A stretch of DNA of 64,000 nt from Pseudomonas rubra (GCF_028656935.1 NZ_JAMDGZ010000009.1:1-64000); one strand, 5' to 3'. Counted from the first letter of the stretch, positions 27,769-37,751 are shown. The notes: generated from the sequence alone by a model not told the origin. Numbers and translations are program-made.

Positions 27769-28218
27769 ATGACTGCCAACGCCAATCCATTCTGGATGCG
27801 TAAAACCCTTGAGCAACTCAACCCGCAGGAGTGGGAGTCGCTGTGTGACGGCTGTGGCCTGTGCTGCCTGCAAAAGCTTGAAGACGAAGATGACAACAGC
27901 GTCTATTACACGCGGATCGCCTGCAAATTGCTCGACCTCAAGACCTGCCAGTGCAGTGATTATCCGCAGCGCATGCAGATCGTGCCCGATTGCATCCAGC
28001 TGACGCCGGGCAAGGCTGATCAGTTCAAATGGCTGCCGCCTACCTGTGGTTACCGTCTGGTCAGCGAGGGCAAGGACCTGCCCGGCTGGCATTACCTGGT
28101 GTGTGGTGATCGAGAACAGGTGCACAAGCAGCGGATTTCACAATCCGGGCGCATGCTCAGTGAAGACAGCGTCGATGAAGACGATTGGGAAGACTATCTG
28201 ATATTCCGCGCCGGTTGA
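27769..28218 (+). CDS. ycgN: YcgN-family cysteine cluster protein
   Basis: This 149-residue protein has a metal-binding pattern [36 protein letters not shown] and CGYRL, typical of the YcgN/UPF0260 family (CxxCxxCC, probably binding zinc or an iron-sulfur cluster). ATG 27769 fits the family N-terminus; an in-frame ATG seven codons earlier is less likely. Confidence 0.93.
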   Translation: MTANANPFWMRKTLEQLNPQEWESLCDGCGLCCLQKLEDEDDNSVYYTRIACKLLDLKTCQCSDYPQRMQIVPDCIQLTPGKADQFKWLPPTCGYRLVSEGKDLPGWHYLVCGDREQVHKQRISQSGRMLSEDSVDEDDWEDYLIFRAG

Positions 28219-28268
28219 GCTGCCCAGGCTTGTCGGGTATTGCGTTTGGGGGAACAAGGAGCTTGTGT

Positions 28269-29489
28269 ATGCCTGTGCGTTGCCATTGGTGGTTGCTGTT
28301 GGGCCTGCTGGCCAGTTCGTCGGCCTGGGCGAAAAAAGTCGATCTGGATTACCACGTGCGCTTGCTGCCGCAGAGCGAGCAGGCCGAGGTGCGCGTGACC
28401 CTGGGCGATGGCGCCAGCGTGCGTAGCCTCGACTTTGACCTGGGCAAGGACGGCGTCTACAGCGACTTCAAGGCCGACGGTCAATGGCAACTGCAGGGCG
28501 ATGATCAGCGCGGCCGTTGGCAGCCTGCGGCGGGCAAGAGCCAACTGAGCTACAAGGTGCGCCTGAGCCAGCGGCTCAAGGGCGGCGCCTATGAAACCCG
28601 CATGACCCCCGCTTGGGCGCTGTTTCGTGGCGATGACCTGGTACCGCCGGCCCGACTCGATCAGCACGACGGTACTGAGCTTGTGGCGCGCTTGAGCTTC
28701 GAGCTGCCCAAGGGCTGGAAGAGCGTCGAAACTCCCTGGCCGCGCATCGGCAAGAACCGCTTTCGTATCGACAACGTCTCACGCCTGTTCGATCGCCCGA
28801 CCGGCTGGATGCTTGCCGGGAGCATCGGCACCCGCCGCGCGCGCCTGGGCGAAACCGAAGTCAGTGTTGCCGCACCGCAAGGCCAGGCCATGCGCCGCCT
28901 GGACAACTTGACCCTGCTGACCTTCATCTGGCCGCAGCTGCAGGCGGTGTTCCCGCGCAACCCGCCCAAGCTGCTGCTGGTCGGTGCCCGTGACGAGCTG
29001 TGGCGCGGTGCTCGGGCCGGGCATAACTCCATTTACCTGCACAGCAGCCGCCCGCTGGTCAGCGAGAACGGCTCAAGCCCACTGCTGCGCGAGCTGGTGC
29101 ATGTGTTCGCGCAGATCAACGACCGCGAGGGCAGCGACTGGATTGCCGAAAGCCTGGCCGAGTATTACGCCAGCGAACTGCTGCGCCGTGCCGGCGGCAT
29201 GACCGAGGAGCGCTATCAGGCCCAACAGGCGAGCCTTGAGCGCAGTGGCAAGAAAGTCGCCAGTTTGCGTGGCGAGCAGGTCGACAGCGCGGTGATCGCC
29301 CGTGGCGTGCTGTTGCTGCGGGCACTGGACCAGGAAATTCGCCTGCACACCCACAACCAGCGCTCGCTGGATGATGTCACCCGGGCAATGATGCGCCTGA
29401 ACAGCGTCAACACCGCAGAGTTCATCCAGCTCAGCGAAAGCGTGCTGGGTAAGTCCTCCGAGGTGTTGCAGAGCAAGCTGTTGCGTTAG
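28269..29489 (+). CDS. Periplasmic M61/gluzincin-like protein with altered zinc motif
   Basis: This 406-residue protein has a signal peptide ending near SSAWA and a strong AAGGAG. The region ELVHVFAQ...DWIAESLAEYYASEL matches the gluzincin peptidase pattern in which HExxH is followed by a W..E.LAEYY helix. Here the first motif reads HVFAQ, so the catalytic Glu and second His are missing while the downstream Glu helix is kept. It is probably a non-catalytic relative or has another activity. Confidence 0.72.
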   Translation: MPVRCHWWLLLGLLASSSAWAKKVDLDYHVRLLPQSEQAEVRVTLGDGASVRSLDFDLGKDGVYSDFKADGQWQLQGDDQRGRWQPAAGKSQLSYKVRLSQRLKGGAYETRMTPAWALFRGDDLVPPARLDQHDGTELVARLSFELPKGWKSVETPWPRIGKNRFRIDNVSRLFDRPTGWMLAGSIGTRRARLGETEVSVAAPQGQAMRRLDNLTLLTFIWPQLQAVFPRNPPKLLLVGARDELWRGARAGHNSIYLHSSRPLVSENGSSPLLRELVHVFAQINDREGSDWIAESLAEYYASELLRRAGGMTEERYQAQQASLERSGKKVASLRGEQVDSAVIARGVLLLRALDQEIRLHTHNQRSLDDVTRAMMRLNSVNTAEFIQLSESVLGKSSEVLQSKLLR

Positions 29490-29497
29490 AACAGGGC

Positions 29498-29968
29498 TTA
29501 CTTGAACTTCGGCCCGGAGCGGGTGTTCAGGCCCTTGGCCAAGCGGTCGTAGAGCACCACGTTGACGGTAGCGGCAAGGTTCATGCAGCCGTTGGTCGGA
29601 ATGTAGATGGTCTCTTCGCACCAGGCGCGCACGCTCGGGTCGAGGGAGCCGTCTTCGGGGCCGAAAATGTAGAGGGCGCGGTCCGGGTGGGTGTATTCGG
29701 GCAGCGGCCGGGCGCCGTCGATCAATTCCACGGCCACAGGTGTGCAGCCCAGGGGGATGATCTTCTGCAGGTCGTCGATGCCGATCAGCGGAATGTCATA
29801 GTGTACACGCTTGGTGTCGGTGACGAAGTCGCGGGCGCGCTCATAGCGCTTGCCGGTGTAGAACACCGAGTTGACGCCGTAGCAACCCGCCGCGCGCATC
29901 ACGGAACCGACGTTCTCTGCTGACTTGGGGTTGAACAGACCAATGCAGCTGTACCGTTTGTTCGCCAC
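29498..29968 (-). CDS. SpoU/TrmH-family RNA methyltransferase
   Basis: This 156-residue SPOUT-fold protein has motif 1 NPKSAENVGSVMRAAG, motif 2 LYIFGPEDGSLDP and the knot motif IPTNGCMNLAATVNVVLYD. It methylates RNA ribose or base using AdoMet; the precise target cannot be read. It is convergent with the gene on its left. Confidence 0.9.
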   Translation of the reverse strand: MANKRYSCIGLFNPKSAENVGSVMRAAGCYGVNSVFYTGKRYERARDFVTDTKRVHYDIPLIGIDDLQKIIPLGCTPVAVELIDGARPLPEYTHPDRALYIFGPEDGSLDPSVRAWCEETIYIPTNGCMNLAATVNVVLYDRLAKGLNTRSGPKFK

Positions 29969-30039
29969 GTGCCGGGGCCCTTCGCAAAAAAGACGCGATT
30001 ATACGGGCTTGCCGGCCTCTGTGGGGTGCGCTTGGGCGC

Positions 30040-30411
30040 TCAGTCCTTTTTCAGCATGCCGGCCAGGGCCGCGAACGGGTTGTGGGTGGCCTTGGCGATG
30101 GTCGGGCTGCTGGTGGAGCCTTCGCTGAAGTACTGCTGGTCGGTATAGCGCGAGTGCTCGTTGTCGTGGCAGTACAGGCACAGCAGTTCCCAGTTGGAGC
30201 CGTCCTGGGGGTTGTTGTCGTGGTTGTGGTCGCGGTGGTGCACGGTCAGCTCGCTCAGGCGTTTGCCGGCGAACTCGCGGGCGCAGCGGCCACACACGTG
30301 CGGGTACATGCGCAGGGCCTTGTCGCGGTAGCCCATTTCCTTGTCGCGCTTGGCGTCGGCGAGGATACGGTCTAGCCGTGCGGTGGCGGCGGCAGAGGAT
30401 GACGAACTCAT
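30040..30411 (-). CDS. YajD-family HNH nuclease
   Basis: This 123-residue protein has zinc Cys pair CGRCAREF, HNH core LTVHHRDHNHDNN with NWELLC, and second pair CLYCHDNEHSR. The start at 30,411 has AAAGG upstream; the longer frame is unlikely. Biological role unknown. Confidence 0.9.
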   Translation of the reverse strand: MSSSSSAAATARLDRILADAKRDKEMGYRDKALRMYPHVCGRCAREFAGKRLSELTVHHRDHNHDNNPQDGSNWELLCLYCHDNEHSRYTDQQYFSEGSTSSPTIAKATHNPFAALAGMLKKD

Positions 30412-30537
30412 GGGATTACCTTTTCTCGGGCTTGTTACGGTTATGCCTTGAAGTTTAGCCCGATGGCGGCCAATTCGGACAGGCAAACCGTGCTTGGTGG
30501 GAGTAGCCTGTAGGCAGGACCCTCAAGGAGCCTGCGC

Positions 30538-30810
30538 ATGCGTTACGCGATCATTGCCGTTCTGATCTGTGCCAGCCTGCCCTACGCCATGGCCGCCGAC
30601 CTGCAGCCACGCCTGGCCACCCCGGTGCCCGGTGCGCCGGGTACCGCCACGCCGACGCCGTACCCGCAGGTCACACCCAGCAGCATTCCCCGGGCGGGCG
30701 ACGCCAAGCCGGGCGCGCCGCTGCTGCCACCGATGCCGGTGCCCACGCCGCCCAAAGATCAACCCTTGCCCGGTTTGATCCCGGACGGCAACAAGGGCAA
30801 GTCCGACTAG
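30538..30810 (+). CDS. Small exported proline-rich protein
   Basis: This 90-residue protein has a signal peptide ending near YAMAADL. The mature part is about one quarter proline with no folded-domain look (GAPGTATPTPYPQVTP). AAGGAG lies upstream. Its stop codon shares the CTAG at 30,807-30,810 with the convergent gene. No function is assigned. Confidence 0.75.
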   Translation: MRYAIIAVLICASLPYAMAADLQPRLATPVPGAPGTATPTPYPQVTPSSIPRAGDAKPGAPLLPPMPVPTPPKDQPLPGLIPDGNKGKSD

Positions 30811-31280
30811 ACCTGCTGCGCCACGCGCTGACCGTCCTGCATGCGCAGGCGCCGGGACAGGGCCACGGCCAGGGCGCGGATGATCTTGGCGGCGATCTTC
30901 GGTGCGTCATTGAGCATCTTTTCCAGTGAGTCCTTGCCCAGGTTGAGCAACTGGCAATCGCTGGCGGCCACGCAACTGGCTGAGCGCCGCTCGCCGTCGA
31001 GCACGGCCATCTCGCCGAAGGCGCGGCCTTTGCGCAGGGTGGCGATTTCCACCTGGCGCTGCTCGGCGTCGGTCTTGCGCACCGACACCACACCGTGATG
31101 GATGATGCACATGAAGGTGCCGGCATCGCCTTCGTTAAAGATCTGCGCGCCTTCGCCCATGCTGCTGATGCTGAAATAGCCGGCAGCGGCCTGGAAGTCG
31201 CCAGGCAGCAACTGGTCGAACAGGCCGCAGTCCATGAGCATGTCGCGGATTTCGTTATTGAGGTGGGTGGGTTCAGGCAT
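30807..31280 (-). CDS. Cyclic nucleotide-binding domain protein
   Basis: This 157-residue protein consists mainly of one cNMP-binding domain. The cyclic-nucleotide cassette reads FGEMAVLDGERRSASCVA, with the phosphate-binding Arg present. No DNA-binding helix-turn-helix or kinase domain follows, so it is probably a stand-alone sensor protein. The stop lies in a CTAG shared with the convergent gene. Confidence 0.9.
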   Translation of the reverse strand: MPEPTHLNNEIRDMLMDCGLFDQLLPGDFQAAAGYFSISSMGEGAQIFNEGDAGTFMCIIHHGVVSVRKTDAEQRQVEIATLRKGRAFGEMAVLDGERRSASCVAASDCQLLNLGKDSLEKMLNDAPKIAAKIIRALAVALSRRLRMQDGQRVAQQV

Positions 31281-31333
31281 GTGTGTCGTTCTTTTAGTTT
31301 TATGGTGTCTGTTCTGGGGCTGCTGTGCAGCCC

Positions 31334-31405
31334 ATCGCTGGCAAGGCCAGCTCCCACAAGTCCGGTGTATACAGGACCTGTGGGAGCCGGCCTTGCCGGA
31401 GATGC
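31334..31405. repeat. Inverted REP pair
   Basis: TCGCTGGCAAGGCCAGCTCCC and, inverted, GGGAGCCGGCCTTGCCGG, with about 30 bases between. This is the second REP type in the window. Confidence 0.85.
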
Positions 31406-31432
31406 CTTTGATCAGACAACACGTTTTCCGAT

Positions 31433-33481
31433 TTACACCACGCCCAGCACGTTAAATACGAACGCATATTCCAGCGCCACATCGCGCAGCCCCTGGTAGC
31501 GTCCGCTCATGCCGCCATGGCCGGCGCCCATTTCGGTCTTGAGCAGCAGCGGGTTGGTGTCGGTCTTGGTCACGCGCAAGCGCGCCACCCACTTGGCCGC
31601 TTCCCAGTACTGCACGCGGCTGTCGTTGTACCCGGCAATCACCAGCAGGGCAGGGTAGGCCTGGGCACGGACGTTTTCATACGGCGCGTAGGCCTTGATG
31701 CGTGCGTACACCTCGGGCTCTTGCGGGTTGCCCCACTCGTCGTATTCGGTGACGGTCAGCGGCAGCTCGGGGTCGAGCATGGTGTTAAGCACGTCGACGA
31801 ACGGTACTTCGGCAATCGCCGCCTTGAACAGCTCCGGGCGCTGGTTGAGTACCGTACCGATCAGCAGGCCACCGGCGCTGCCGCCGCTGATCGCCAACTG
31901 GTCGGCGCAGGTCACGCCCTGGGCGATCAGGTGTTCGGCGCAGGCAATGAAGTCGCCAAAGGTGTTGTGCTTGTGCTCTTGCTTGCCGGCGCGGTACCAG
32001 GCTTCACCCAGTTCGCCGCCGCCACGCACGTGGGCGATGGCAAAGGCCACGCCGCGGTCGAGCAGGCTCAGGCGGGAATGGGAGAACCATGGGTCAAGGC
32101 TTTCGCCGTAGGCGCCGTAGCCGTAGAGATACAGCGGCACCGGCTTGCCGAGATCGGCGCGGCGCTGCACCAGGCTGATCGGCACCTGGGTGCCATCAGC
32201 TGCGGTGGCCCACAGGCGCTGGCTGACGTAGGCATCCGGGTCGAACGGGCCGAGTACCGGGGTTTGCTTGAGCACCTGCTGCTCGCCGCTGGCCAGTTCC
32301 AGCTGGCGCACCTGGGCTGGACGGTTGAGTGACTGGTAGCGCAGGCGAATACGCGTGCTGACGAACTCCAGGCTGTCTTGCACGTACAGGCTGTAGGCGG
32401 CGTCCGGCAGTTCCACGCGATAGGCCGGCAGGCCTTGCGGGCGCACCTCGATGATTGGCAGGCCGCCTTCGCGCAGGCTCAGGGTCAGGGCGCCAGCATT
32501 GAGGGTCAGGCCTTCGAGCATCACCGTTTCGCGATGGGCCACCAACAGTTGCCATTGCTCGCGGGTCGGCACGCCATCGGCCTCAGCCTGGTACAGAGCA
32601 AAATTGATGCCGTCCTGGTTGCTGCGGATGAACCAGCGCCACTGGCCATCCAGCTGGCCATGATCCGGGTAGTACTCGTGGTCTTCGACCCGTGGTGCCA
32701 GGCAGGTGAAGGCCTGCTCGGGGCGTTCGGCGTCGAGCACCCAGGCTTCGCTGGTGGTCTTGCTGTTGAGCAGCAGGATCAGTTGGCGCTCGGAGCTGGC
32801 GCGGTAGCAGTGCAGAAAGAAGCGGCCGTCGGCCTCTTCATAGACCGCCTCGACACTGCCGCTGCCCAGACGATGGCGCAGCAGCTTGTGCGGGCGATGG
32901 GTGTCGTCCAGTTCGGCGAAGAACAGCGTCTGGTTGTCGTTGGCCCAGGTCATGCTGCCGTCGCAGTCCTCGAACGGCAGTTGCTCGATGGCGCCGCTGG
33001 CCAGATCCTTGACGTACAGGGTGTAGATTTCGTCGCCCGTGGTGTCCAGGCTGTAAGCCAGGCGCTGGTGGTCGGGGCTGATGCTGAAGGCGCCCAGGGA
33101 CAGGAAGCCGCCTTGGGCCAGCGCGTTAGGGTCGAGTAGCAGCTCTTCGTGGTTTTCATCGACCGTGTTGGAGTCGTCGGCCGGGCGTGGGCAGCGGTAA
33201 TGCCGGGCGTACTCGTCACCGGCGGTGGTGCGCGTGTAGTACAGGTACGGGCCCCAGGGCGAGGGCAGCGACAGGTCGGTTTCGAGGATGCGCGCCTTGA
33301 TCTCTTCGAACAACTGTTCGCGCAGCGGCGCCTGAGTGGCCAGTTGCGCCTCCTGGTATGCGTTCTCGGCGTTCAGGTAAGCCAGTACCTCGGGGGTATC
33401 GCGTTGCTGCAGCCAGGCATAGGGGTCGGCACCATCGGCCTTGTGGGCAATCGGGGCGCGGGGAGCGGTGTCTGCGGACAT
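31433..33481 (-). CDS. Oligopeptidase B (S9 prolyl oligopeptidase family)
   Basis: This 682-residue cytoplasmic serine peptidase has a seven-bladed propeller N-terminal domain and a C-terminal alpha/beta hydrolase domain. Catalytic Ser lies in ISGGSAGGLLIG, Asp in GYNDSRVQYWEA and His in GAGHGGMSGRYQ. It cleaves short peptides after basic residues. The start at 33,481 begins the normal family N-terminus (AHKADGADPYAWLQ). Confidence 0.92.
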   Translation of the reverse strand: MSADTAPRAPIAHKADGADPYAWLQQRDTPEVLAYLNAENAYQEAQLATQAPLREQLFEEIKARILETDLSLPSPWGPYLYYTRTTAGDEYARHYRCPRPADDSNTVDENHEELLLDPNALAQGGFLSLGAFSISPDHQRLAYSLDTTGDEIYTLYVKDLASGAIEQLPFEDCDGSMTWANDNQTLFFAELDDTHRPHKLLRHRLGSGSVEAVYEEADGRFFLHCYRASSERQLILLLNSKTTSEAWVLDAERPEQAFTCLAPRVEDHEYYPDHGQLDGQWRWFIRSNQDGINFALYQAEADGVPTREQWQLLVAHRETVMLEGLTLNAGALTLSLREGGLPIIEVRPQGLPAYRVELPDAAYSLYVQDSLEFVSTRIRLRYQSLNRPAQVRQLELASGEQQVLKQTPVLGPFDPDAYVSQRLWATAADGTQVPISLVQRRADLGKPVPLYLYGYGAYGESLDPWFSHSRLSLLDRGVAFAIAHVRGGGELGEAWYRAGKQEHKHNTFGDFIACAEHLIAQGVTCADQLAISGGSAGGLLIGTVLNQRPELFKAAIAEVPFVDVLNTMLDPELPLTVTEYDEWGNPQEPEVYARIKAYAPYENVRAQAYPALLVIAGYNDSRVQYWEAAKWVARLRVTKTDTNPLLLKTEMGAGHGGMSGRYQGLRDVALEYAFVFNVLGVV

Positions 33482-33565
33482 GCGGGGTTCTCTTGGCTGG
33501 GGGGCGCCTGCGCGCGGAAAAGTGTTTATCATAAGCGTCTATTTGCCTAGCTTGCCACGGACACC

Positions 33566-34057
33566 ATGACCGAGAACGACTATCTGCTCGCCTGGGGCCT
33601 CTACGCCCTTGCCGCCCTGGGATGCCTGTTGGTGGGCTTTCGCCTGACCGGCTGGATGTGGCGCTGGCTGCGTGAACCGCTGCGGGTGGTGATGGCGGTA
33701 CTGCTGTTGACGCCGACCATTGTCGACCCGGTCAAGGAGAAGTTCGCCCCGGCCATTGCCATTGCCGCCCTCGATACCCTGTTCAAGGTCGGCAACAACG
33801 CCCTGCGTGCCGCTGCGGATCTGGCCATGTACGGCATGATCGCCTTCACCCTGTATGCCGTGTTCGTGCTCATCCGCTGGCCGCTGGAGCGGCGCGCCAA
33901 GGCCCGCCGCGAACAGGCCGAAGCCGCTGCCAAGCGTGAGGCCCAAGAGCCTGTGAGCGATGAACCGTTCGCCGCCGATCGCAGTGATCGTTACCGTAAC
34001 CCGCCACCCGCAGCGCCATTGGGTGGCAGCGGCACGCGGGTCGAGCCGCGACTGTAG
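33566..34057 (+). CDS. Small inner-membrane protein of unknown function
   Basis: This 163-residue protein has helices at about 7-27, 38-52 and 85-105. A charged, Ala/Glu/Arg-rich cytoplasmic tail ends with proline-rich sequence. VMAVLLLTPTIVDPVKEKFAPA is a notable conserved-looking segment. It lies 22 bases before the amidotransferase gene, probably in the same transcript. Confidence 0.75.
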   Translation: MTENDYLLAWGLYALAALGCLLVGFRLTGWMWRWLREPLRVVMAVLLLTPTIVDPVKEKFAPAIAIAALDTLFKVGNNALRAAADLAMYGMIAFTLYAVFVLIRWPLERRAKARREQAEAAAKREAQEPVSDEPFAADRSDRYRNPPPAAPLGGSGTRVEPRL

Positions 34058-34079
34058 GACTTGCCCGGAGCAGCCAAGC

Positions 34080-34856
34080 ATGTGTGAACTACTGGGCATG
34101 AGCGCCAATGTGCCGACCGATATCGTTTTCAGCTTCACCGGGCTGATGCAGCGCGGTGGGCGCACCGGTCCGCACCGTGACGGCTGGGGCATCGGCTTCT
34201 ACGAGGGCCGTGGCTTGCGCCTGTTCCAGGACCCGGCGGCAAGCTGCGAATCGGAAGTCGCCAACCTGGTGCAGCGCTATCCGATCAAGAGTGAAGTGGT
34301 GATCGGCCACATTCGCCAGGCCAACGTCGGCAAGGTCTGCCTGTCCAATACCCATCCGTTCGTGCGCGAGCTGTGGGGCCGCAACTGGTGTTTTGCGCAC
34401 AACGGCCAGCTCGGCGAGTTCAAGGGCCAGGCGACCTTCTACCGGCCGATTGGCGACACCGACAGCGAAGCGGCGTTCTGCGACCTGCTCAACCGCGTAC
34501 GCGAGGCCTTTCCTGAGCCGGTGGAGGTCGAGCAATTGCTGCCGGTGCTGGTCGAGGCCTGCGCCGGGTTCCGTCGCAAGGGTGTATTCAACTGCCTGCT
34601 CAGCGACGGTGACTGGCTGTTCTGCTTCTGCTCGACCAAGCTTGTGCACATTACTCGACGTGCGCCGTTCGGCCCGGCGCGGCTGAAGGACGTCGACATG
34701 ATCGTCGACTTCCAGGCTGAAACCACCCCTAAAGATGTGGTCACGGTGATCGCCACCGAAGCTCTCACCGAGAACGAAACCTGGCACCGTTACGAGCCCG
34801 GCCAATGGGCCCTGTGGCGCCGTGGCGAATGCATCGCCGAAGGTCAGGCCAGCTAA
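34080..34856 (+). CDS. Class II glutamine amidotransferase (YafJ-like)
   Basis: This 258-residue protein has the N-terminal nucleophile Cys2 (MCELLGMSANVP), which fixes the start at 34,080; GGAG is upstream. Other family marks are GPHRDGWGIGFYEG, GHIRQANVG and FAHNGQLGEF. It likely hydrolyses a gamma-glutamyl or glutamine amide bond. No synthase domain is attached. Confidence 0.92.
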   Translation: MCELLGMSANVPTDIVFSFTGLMQRGGRTGPHRDGWGIGFYEGRGLRLFQDPAASCESEVANLVQRYPIKSEVVIGHIRQANVGKVCLSNTHPFVRELWGRNWCFAHNGQLGEFKGQATFYRPIGDTDSEAAFCDLLNRVREAFPEPVEVEQLLPVLVEACAGFRRKGVFNCLLSDGDWLFCFCSTKLVHITRRAPFGPARLKDVDMIVDFQAETTPKDVVTVIATEALTENETWHRYEPGQWALWRRGECIAEGQAS

Positions 34857-34867
34857 GGATCAGCCCC

Positions 34868-35389
34868 ATGTTCAGAAGTTACCTGCGCTTGCTGTTGTTT
34901 ACCTGCGGTCTGCTGGTTGGCCTGCAGGTCCCGGGCTATATCGTTGACTACAGCCAGCGGGTCGAGGCGCACCTGCTGGAATCGCGTGAGGGCCTCAAGG
35001 GCTTTGAAGACACCGCCAGGCGCTTTTTCAACGGCGACTTGCAGGCCTTGTTGCGCCACTACCGCAGCAGCGACGACCCGGTGTTCACCAGTGATGCCAA
35101 CAGCATCGAAAGCCTGATGATCCGCAACCGCCAGTTCGAGCAGGAATGGCAGATTGTGCAAGGGCCGTGGCTGGCTAAAACCTGGCATGTACTGGTCGCC
35201 GCCACCCCGCAATTGCGCGAAGAAACCCTCAACGGCTACCGCTACCAGATCCTCCTCAACCCCGAGGCCCTGGCCTGGGGCCTGAGCTGCGCGCTACTGC
35301 TGGCGCTATTGGTCGAGAGCCTGCTGCTGTTGCTCGGCTGGGTGGCCATGGGCGGGCGGCGCAAGGCCGTGCAGGAGAGCTGGCGCTAG
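34868..35389 (+). CDS. DUF2937 membrane protein
   Basis: This 173-residue protein has N- and C-terminal membrane helices enclosing a periplasmic segment (GFEDTARRFFNGDLQALLRHY). The pattern fits DUF2937. It probably shares an operon with the two genes upstream. Its stop codon shares CTAG (35,386-35,389) with the convergent LysR gene. Confidence 0.8.
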   Translation: MFRSYLRLLLFTCGLLVGLQVPGYIVDYSQRVEAHLLESREGLKGFEDTARRFFNGDLQALLRHYRSSDDPVFTSDANSIESLMIRNRQFEQEWQIVQGPWLAKTWHVLVAATPQLREETLNGYRYQILLNPEALAWGLSCALLLALLVESLLLLLGWVAMGGRRKAVQESWR

Positions 35390-36297
35390 ACCAGCACGAT
35401 ACGCTGCGGCCCGGCATCGCGGGCGTAGCGCTGCAGAACGTTGCGGCACAGCTGGACCACTTCATCGACCAGATCGACGCCGGTCTGCCAGGCCACCACC
35501 AGCTCCAGGCTCGGTGGTTGCCGGGCCAGCGGCAGCAGCACCAGTTCGCCACGGGCCAGCTCTTCGCTGACCAGCGCGGGTGGCAGGGCGCCGATACCAA
35601 AGCCGTCACGCAACAAGCGGGTAATCGCTGCCACCGAGTTCACGCAGTTCAGCCGTGGTGCGCCGACGCCTTCGGCCTGCAGCAGGCTGAGCACTTCCTG
35701 GTGCGGTCGCGAGTTCTTCGAGAAGGTGATGATGCGTTCGCGGGCCAGGTCCGCCAGCGAGGCGTAGTCGCGGTTGTAGATCGATTGGCTGGCAACGATC
35801 CAGCCCATGGGGTAGCGCGCAAGGTCCAGGCTGCGGATAGTTTCCTGGCGTAACAGGTCGGTTTGCAGGATCACATCGAGAAAGCCTTTTTGCAGTTGTT
35901 CGCGCAAGTTGAGCGCAGTATCGGCGACCAGTTCGATTTCCACCTGGGGGTAGCGCTCCATCAGCTCCGACACCAGCGGGCTCATCCAGGTGTGGATCAC
36001 CGTGTCCATCACACCGATACGAATCCGCCCGGCCTTGGCCCGGTCGCTGTCCAGCGACTGCTTGAGAGCCTTGGCAGTGTCGAGCATCTGTTCAGCGTAC
36101 TCGAGCACCTTGCTGCCTTCGGGGGTCAGGCTCACGCCGCGGGAGTCGCGCAGCAGCAACCTGACCCCAAGGTCCGCCTCAAGCGCTGCAATGCGGCTGG
36201 AGATCGAGGCCTGGGTGGTGAAGAGTTTTTCGGCGGTCAGGCGAAAGCTCTTGAGCCGGGCTACCCAAACGAAGGTTTCGAGAAATTTAAGGTTCAT
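35386..36297 (-). CDS. LysR-family regulator, divergent from the pxp operon
   Basis: This 303-residue protein has the N-terminal helix-turn-helix FLETFVWVARLKSFRLTAEK and TTQASISSRIAALEADLG. The start at 36,297 matches the family N-terminus. The 142-base region it shares with the divergent MFS/pxpABC genes suggests it controls 5-oxoproline uptake and use. Confidence 0.92.
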   Translation of the reverse strand: MNLKFLETFVWVARLKSFRLTAEKLFTTQASISSRIAALEADLGVRLLLRDSRGVSLTPEGSKVLEYAEQMLDTAKALKQSLDSDRAKAGRIRIGVMDTVIHTWMSPLVSELMERYPQVEIELVADTALNLREQLQKGFLDVILQTDLLRQETIRSLDLARYPMGWIVASQSIYNRDYASLADLARERIITFSKNSRPHQEVLSLLQAEGVGAPRLNCVNSVAAITRLLRDGFGIGALPPALVSEELARGELVLLPLARQPPSLELVVAWQTGVDLVDEVVQLCRNVLQRYARDAGPQRIVLV

Positions 36298-36439
36298 CGC
36301 GCGCTCACTGATCAAATTTTTCTTATGCCAGACAGCTGGTTTTTCTCGTTGGACGGCAACCTGCGCCCGTCGAAAAATGATCCTCAGGCCGCGACACATG
36401 CTGTCGTCGTTAAAACAATACCAACAAGCTGAGGCAACC

Positions 36440-37726
36440 ATGAACCCATCGGGCGTGCAGCAACAGGTCAAATCCAGGTCTGTGGCGGGACCTTTCGACT
36501 GGTACCGCAACATCAACAAGCAAGAACGCCGGACCTTCTGGAGCTGCAAGATCGGTTATGGCCTGGATGGCATGGACACCCAGATGCTCAGCTTCGTCAT
36601 CCCCACCCTGATCGCCCTGTGGGGCATCACCACCGCCGAGGCCGGGCTGATTCACACCAGCACCCTGATCGCCTCGGCCCTCGGTGGCTGGATCGCCGGC
36701 ATCCTCTCTGACCGCATCGGCCGCGTGCGCACCTTGCAACTGACGGTGCTGTGGTTTGCATTTTTCACCTTCCTCTGCGGCTTTGCCCAGAGCTACGAGC
36801 AGTTGTTGATTGCCCGCACCCTGATGGGCTTTGGCTTTGGCGGTGAATGGACCGCTGGTGCGGTACTGATCGGTGAAGTGATCCGCGCCCAGGACCGTGG
36901 CAAGGCGGTGGGCATGGTGCAGTCCGGCTGGGCCATCGGCTGGGGCCTGACGGCAATCCTGTATGCCGTGCTGTTCTCGCTGCTGCCACCCGAAGATGCC
37001 TGGCGCGCGTTGTTCCTGCTGGGCATCGTGCCAGCGGTGTTCGTGATTTTCGTTCGTCGCCTGGTCAAGGACCCGGAGATCTACCAGCAAGCCAAGGCTG
37101 CCGAGAAAACCGAAGCGCCTTCGCACTTCTACGAGATATTCGCCCCGGGCATGCTCTTCACCACGATTCGTGCCTCACTGCTGACCACTGGCGCCCTGGG
37201 CGGTTACTACGCCATCACCTCGTGGCTGCCGACCTTCCTCAAGAACGAACGCGGCCTGAGCGTGCTGGGCACTGGCGGCTACCTGGCGATGGTGATCTTC
37301 GGTTCCTACATCGGCTACGTGATCAGTGCCTACCTGACCGACCTGCTGGGCCGGAAAAAGAACTTCATCCTGTTCGCCGTCGGTTCCTTCACCATCGTCC
37401 TGCTCTACACCCAGATGTCGGTCAGTGACGGGGTGATGCTGTGGCTGGGCTTCCCCCTGGGTTTCTTTGCCTCGGGTATCTTCAGCGGCATGGGCGCGTT
37501 TCTCACCGAGCTGTTTCCCACCCGTATTCGCGGCTCGGGCCAGGGCTTTTGCTACAACATCGGCCGCGCCCTGGCGGCGTTCTTCCCCCTGCTGATCGGC
37601 CTGCTCAGCCAGAAGATCTCCCTGGGCCTGGGCATCGGCGCATTTGCCGCGGTGTCCTACGCAGTGGTAATTCTGGCAGCCTTGAGCCTGCCGGAAACCC
37701 GCGGCAAACAACTTGACGCCCATTGA
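36440..37726 (+). CDS. MFS transporter linked to 5-oxoproline utilisation
   Basis: This 428-residue inner-membrane protein has twelve helices and belongs to the sugar/organic-acid-type MFS. Landmarks are [15 protein letters not shown], the loop [11 protein letters not shown] (G-x-x-x-D-R-x-G-R-R type), and [15 protein letters not shown]. It lies 25 bases before pxpA, so it likely imports 5-oxoproline (pyroglutamate) or a related substrate; this is inference. Confidence 0.9.
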   Translation: MNPSGVQQQVKSRSVAGPFDWYRNINKQERRTFWSCKIGYGLDGMDTQMLSFVIPTLIALWGITTAEAGLIHTSTLIASALGGWIAGILSDRIGRVRTLQLTVLWFAFFTFLCGFAQSYEQLLIARTLMGFGFGGEWTAGAVLIGEVIRAQDRGKAVGMVQSGWAIGWGLTAILYAVLFSLLPPEDAWRALFLLGIVPAVFVIFVRRLVKDPEIYQQAKAAEKTEAPSHFYEIFAPGMLFTTIRASLLTTGALGGYYAITSWLPTFLKNERGLSVLGTGGYLAMVIFGSYIGYVISAYLTDLLGRKKNFILFAVGSFTIVLLYTQMSVSDGVMLWLGFPLGFFASGIFSGMGAFLTELFPTRIRGSGQGFCYNIGRALAAFFPLLIGLLSQKISLGLGIGAFAAVSYAVVILAALSLPETRGKQLDAH

Positions 37727-37751
37727 AGCCGAGCCTGAAGGAGTATCACGC

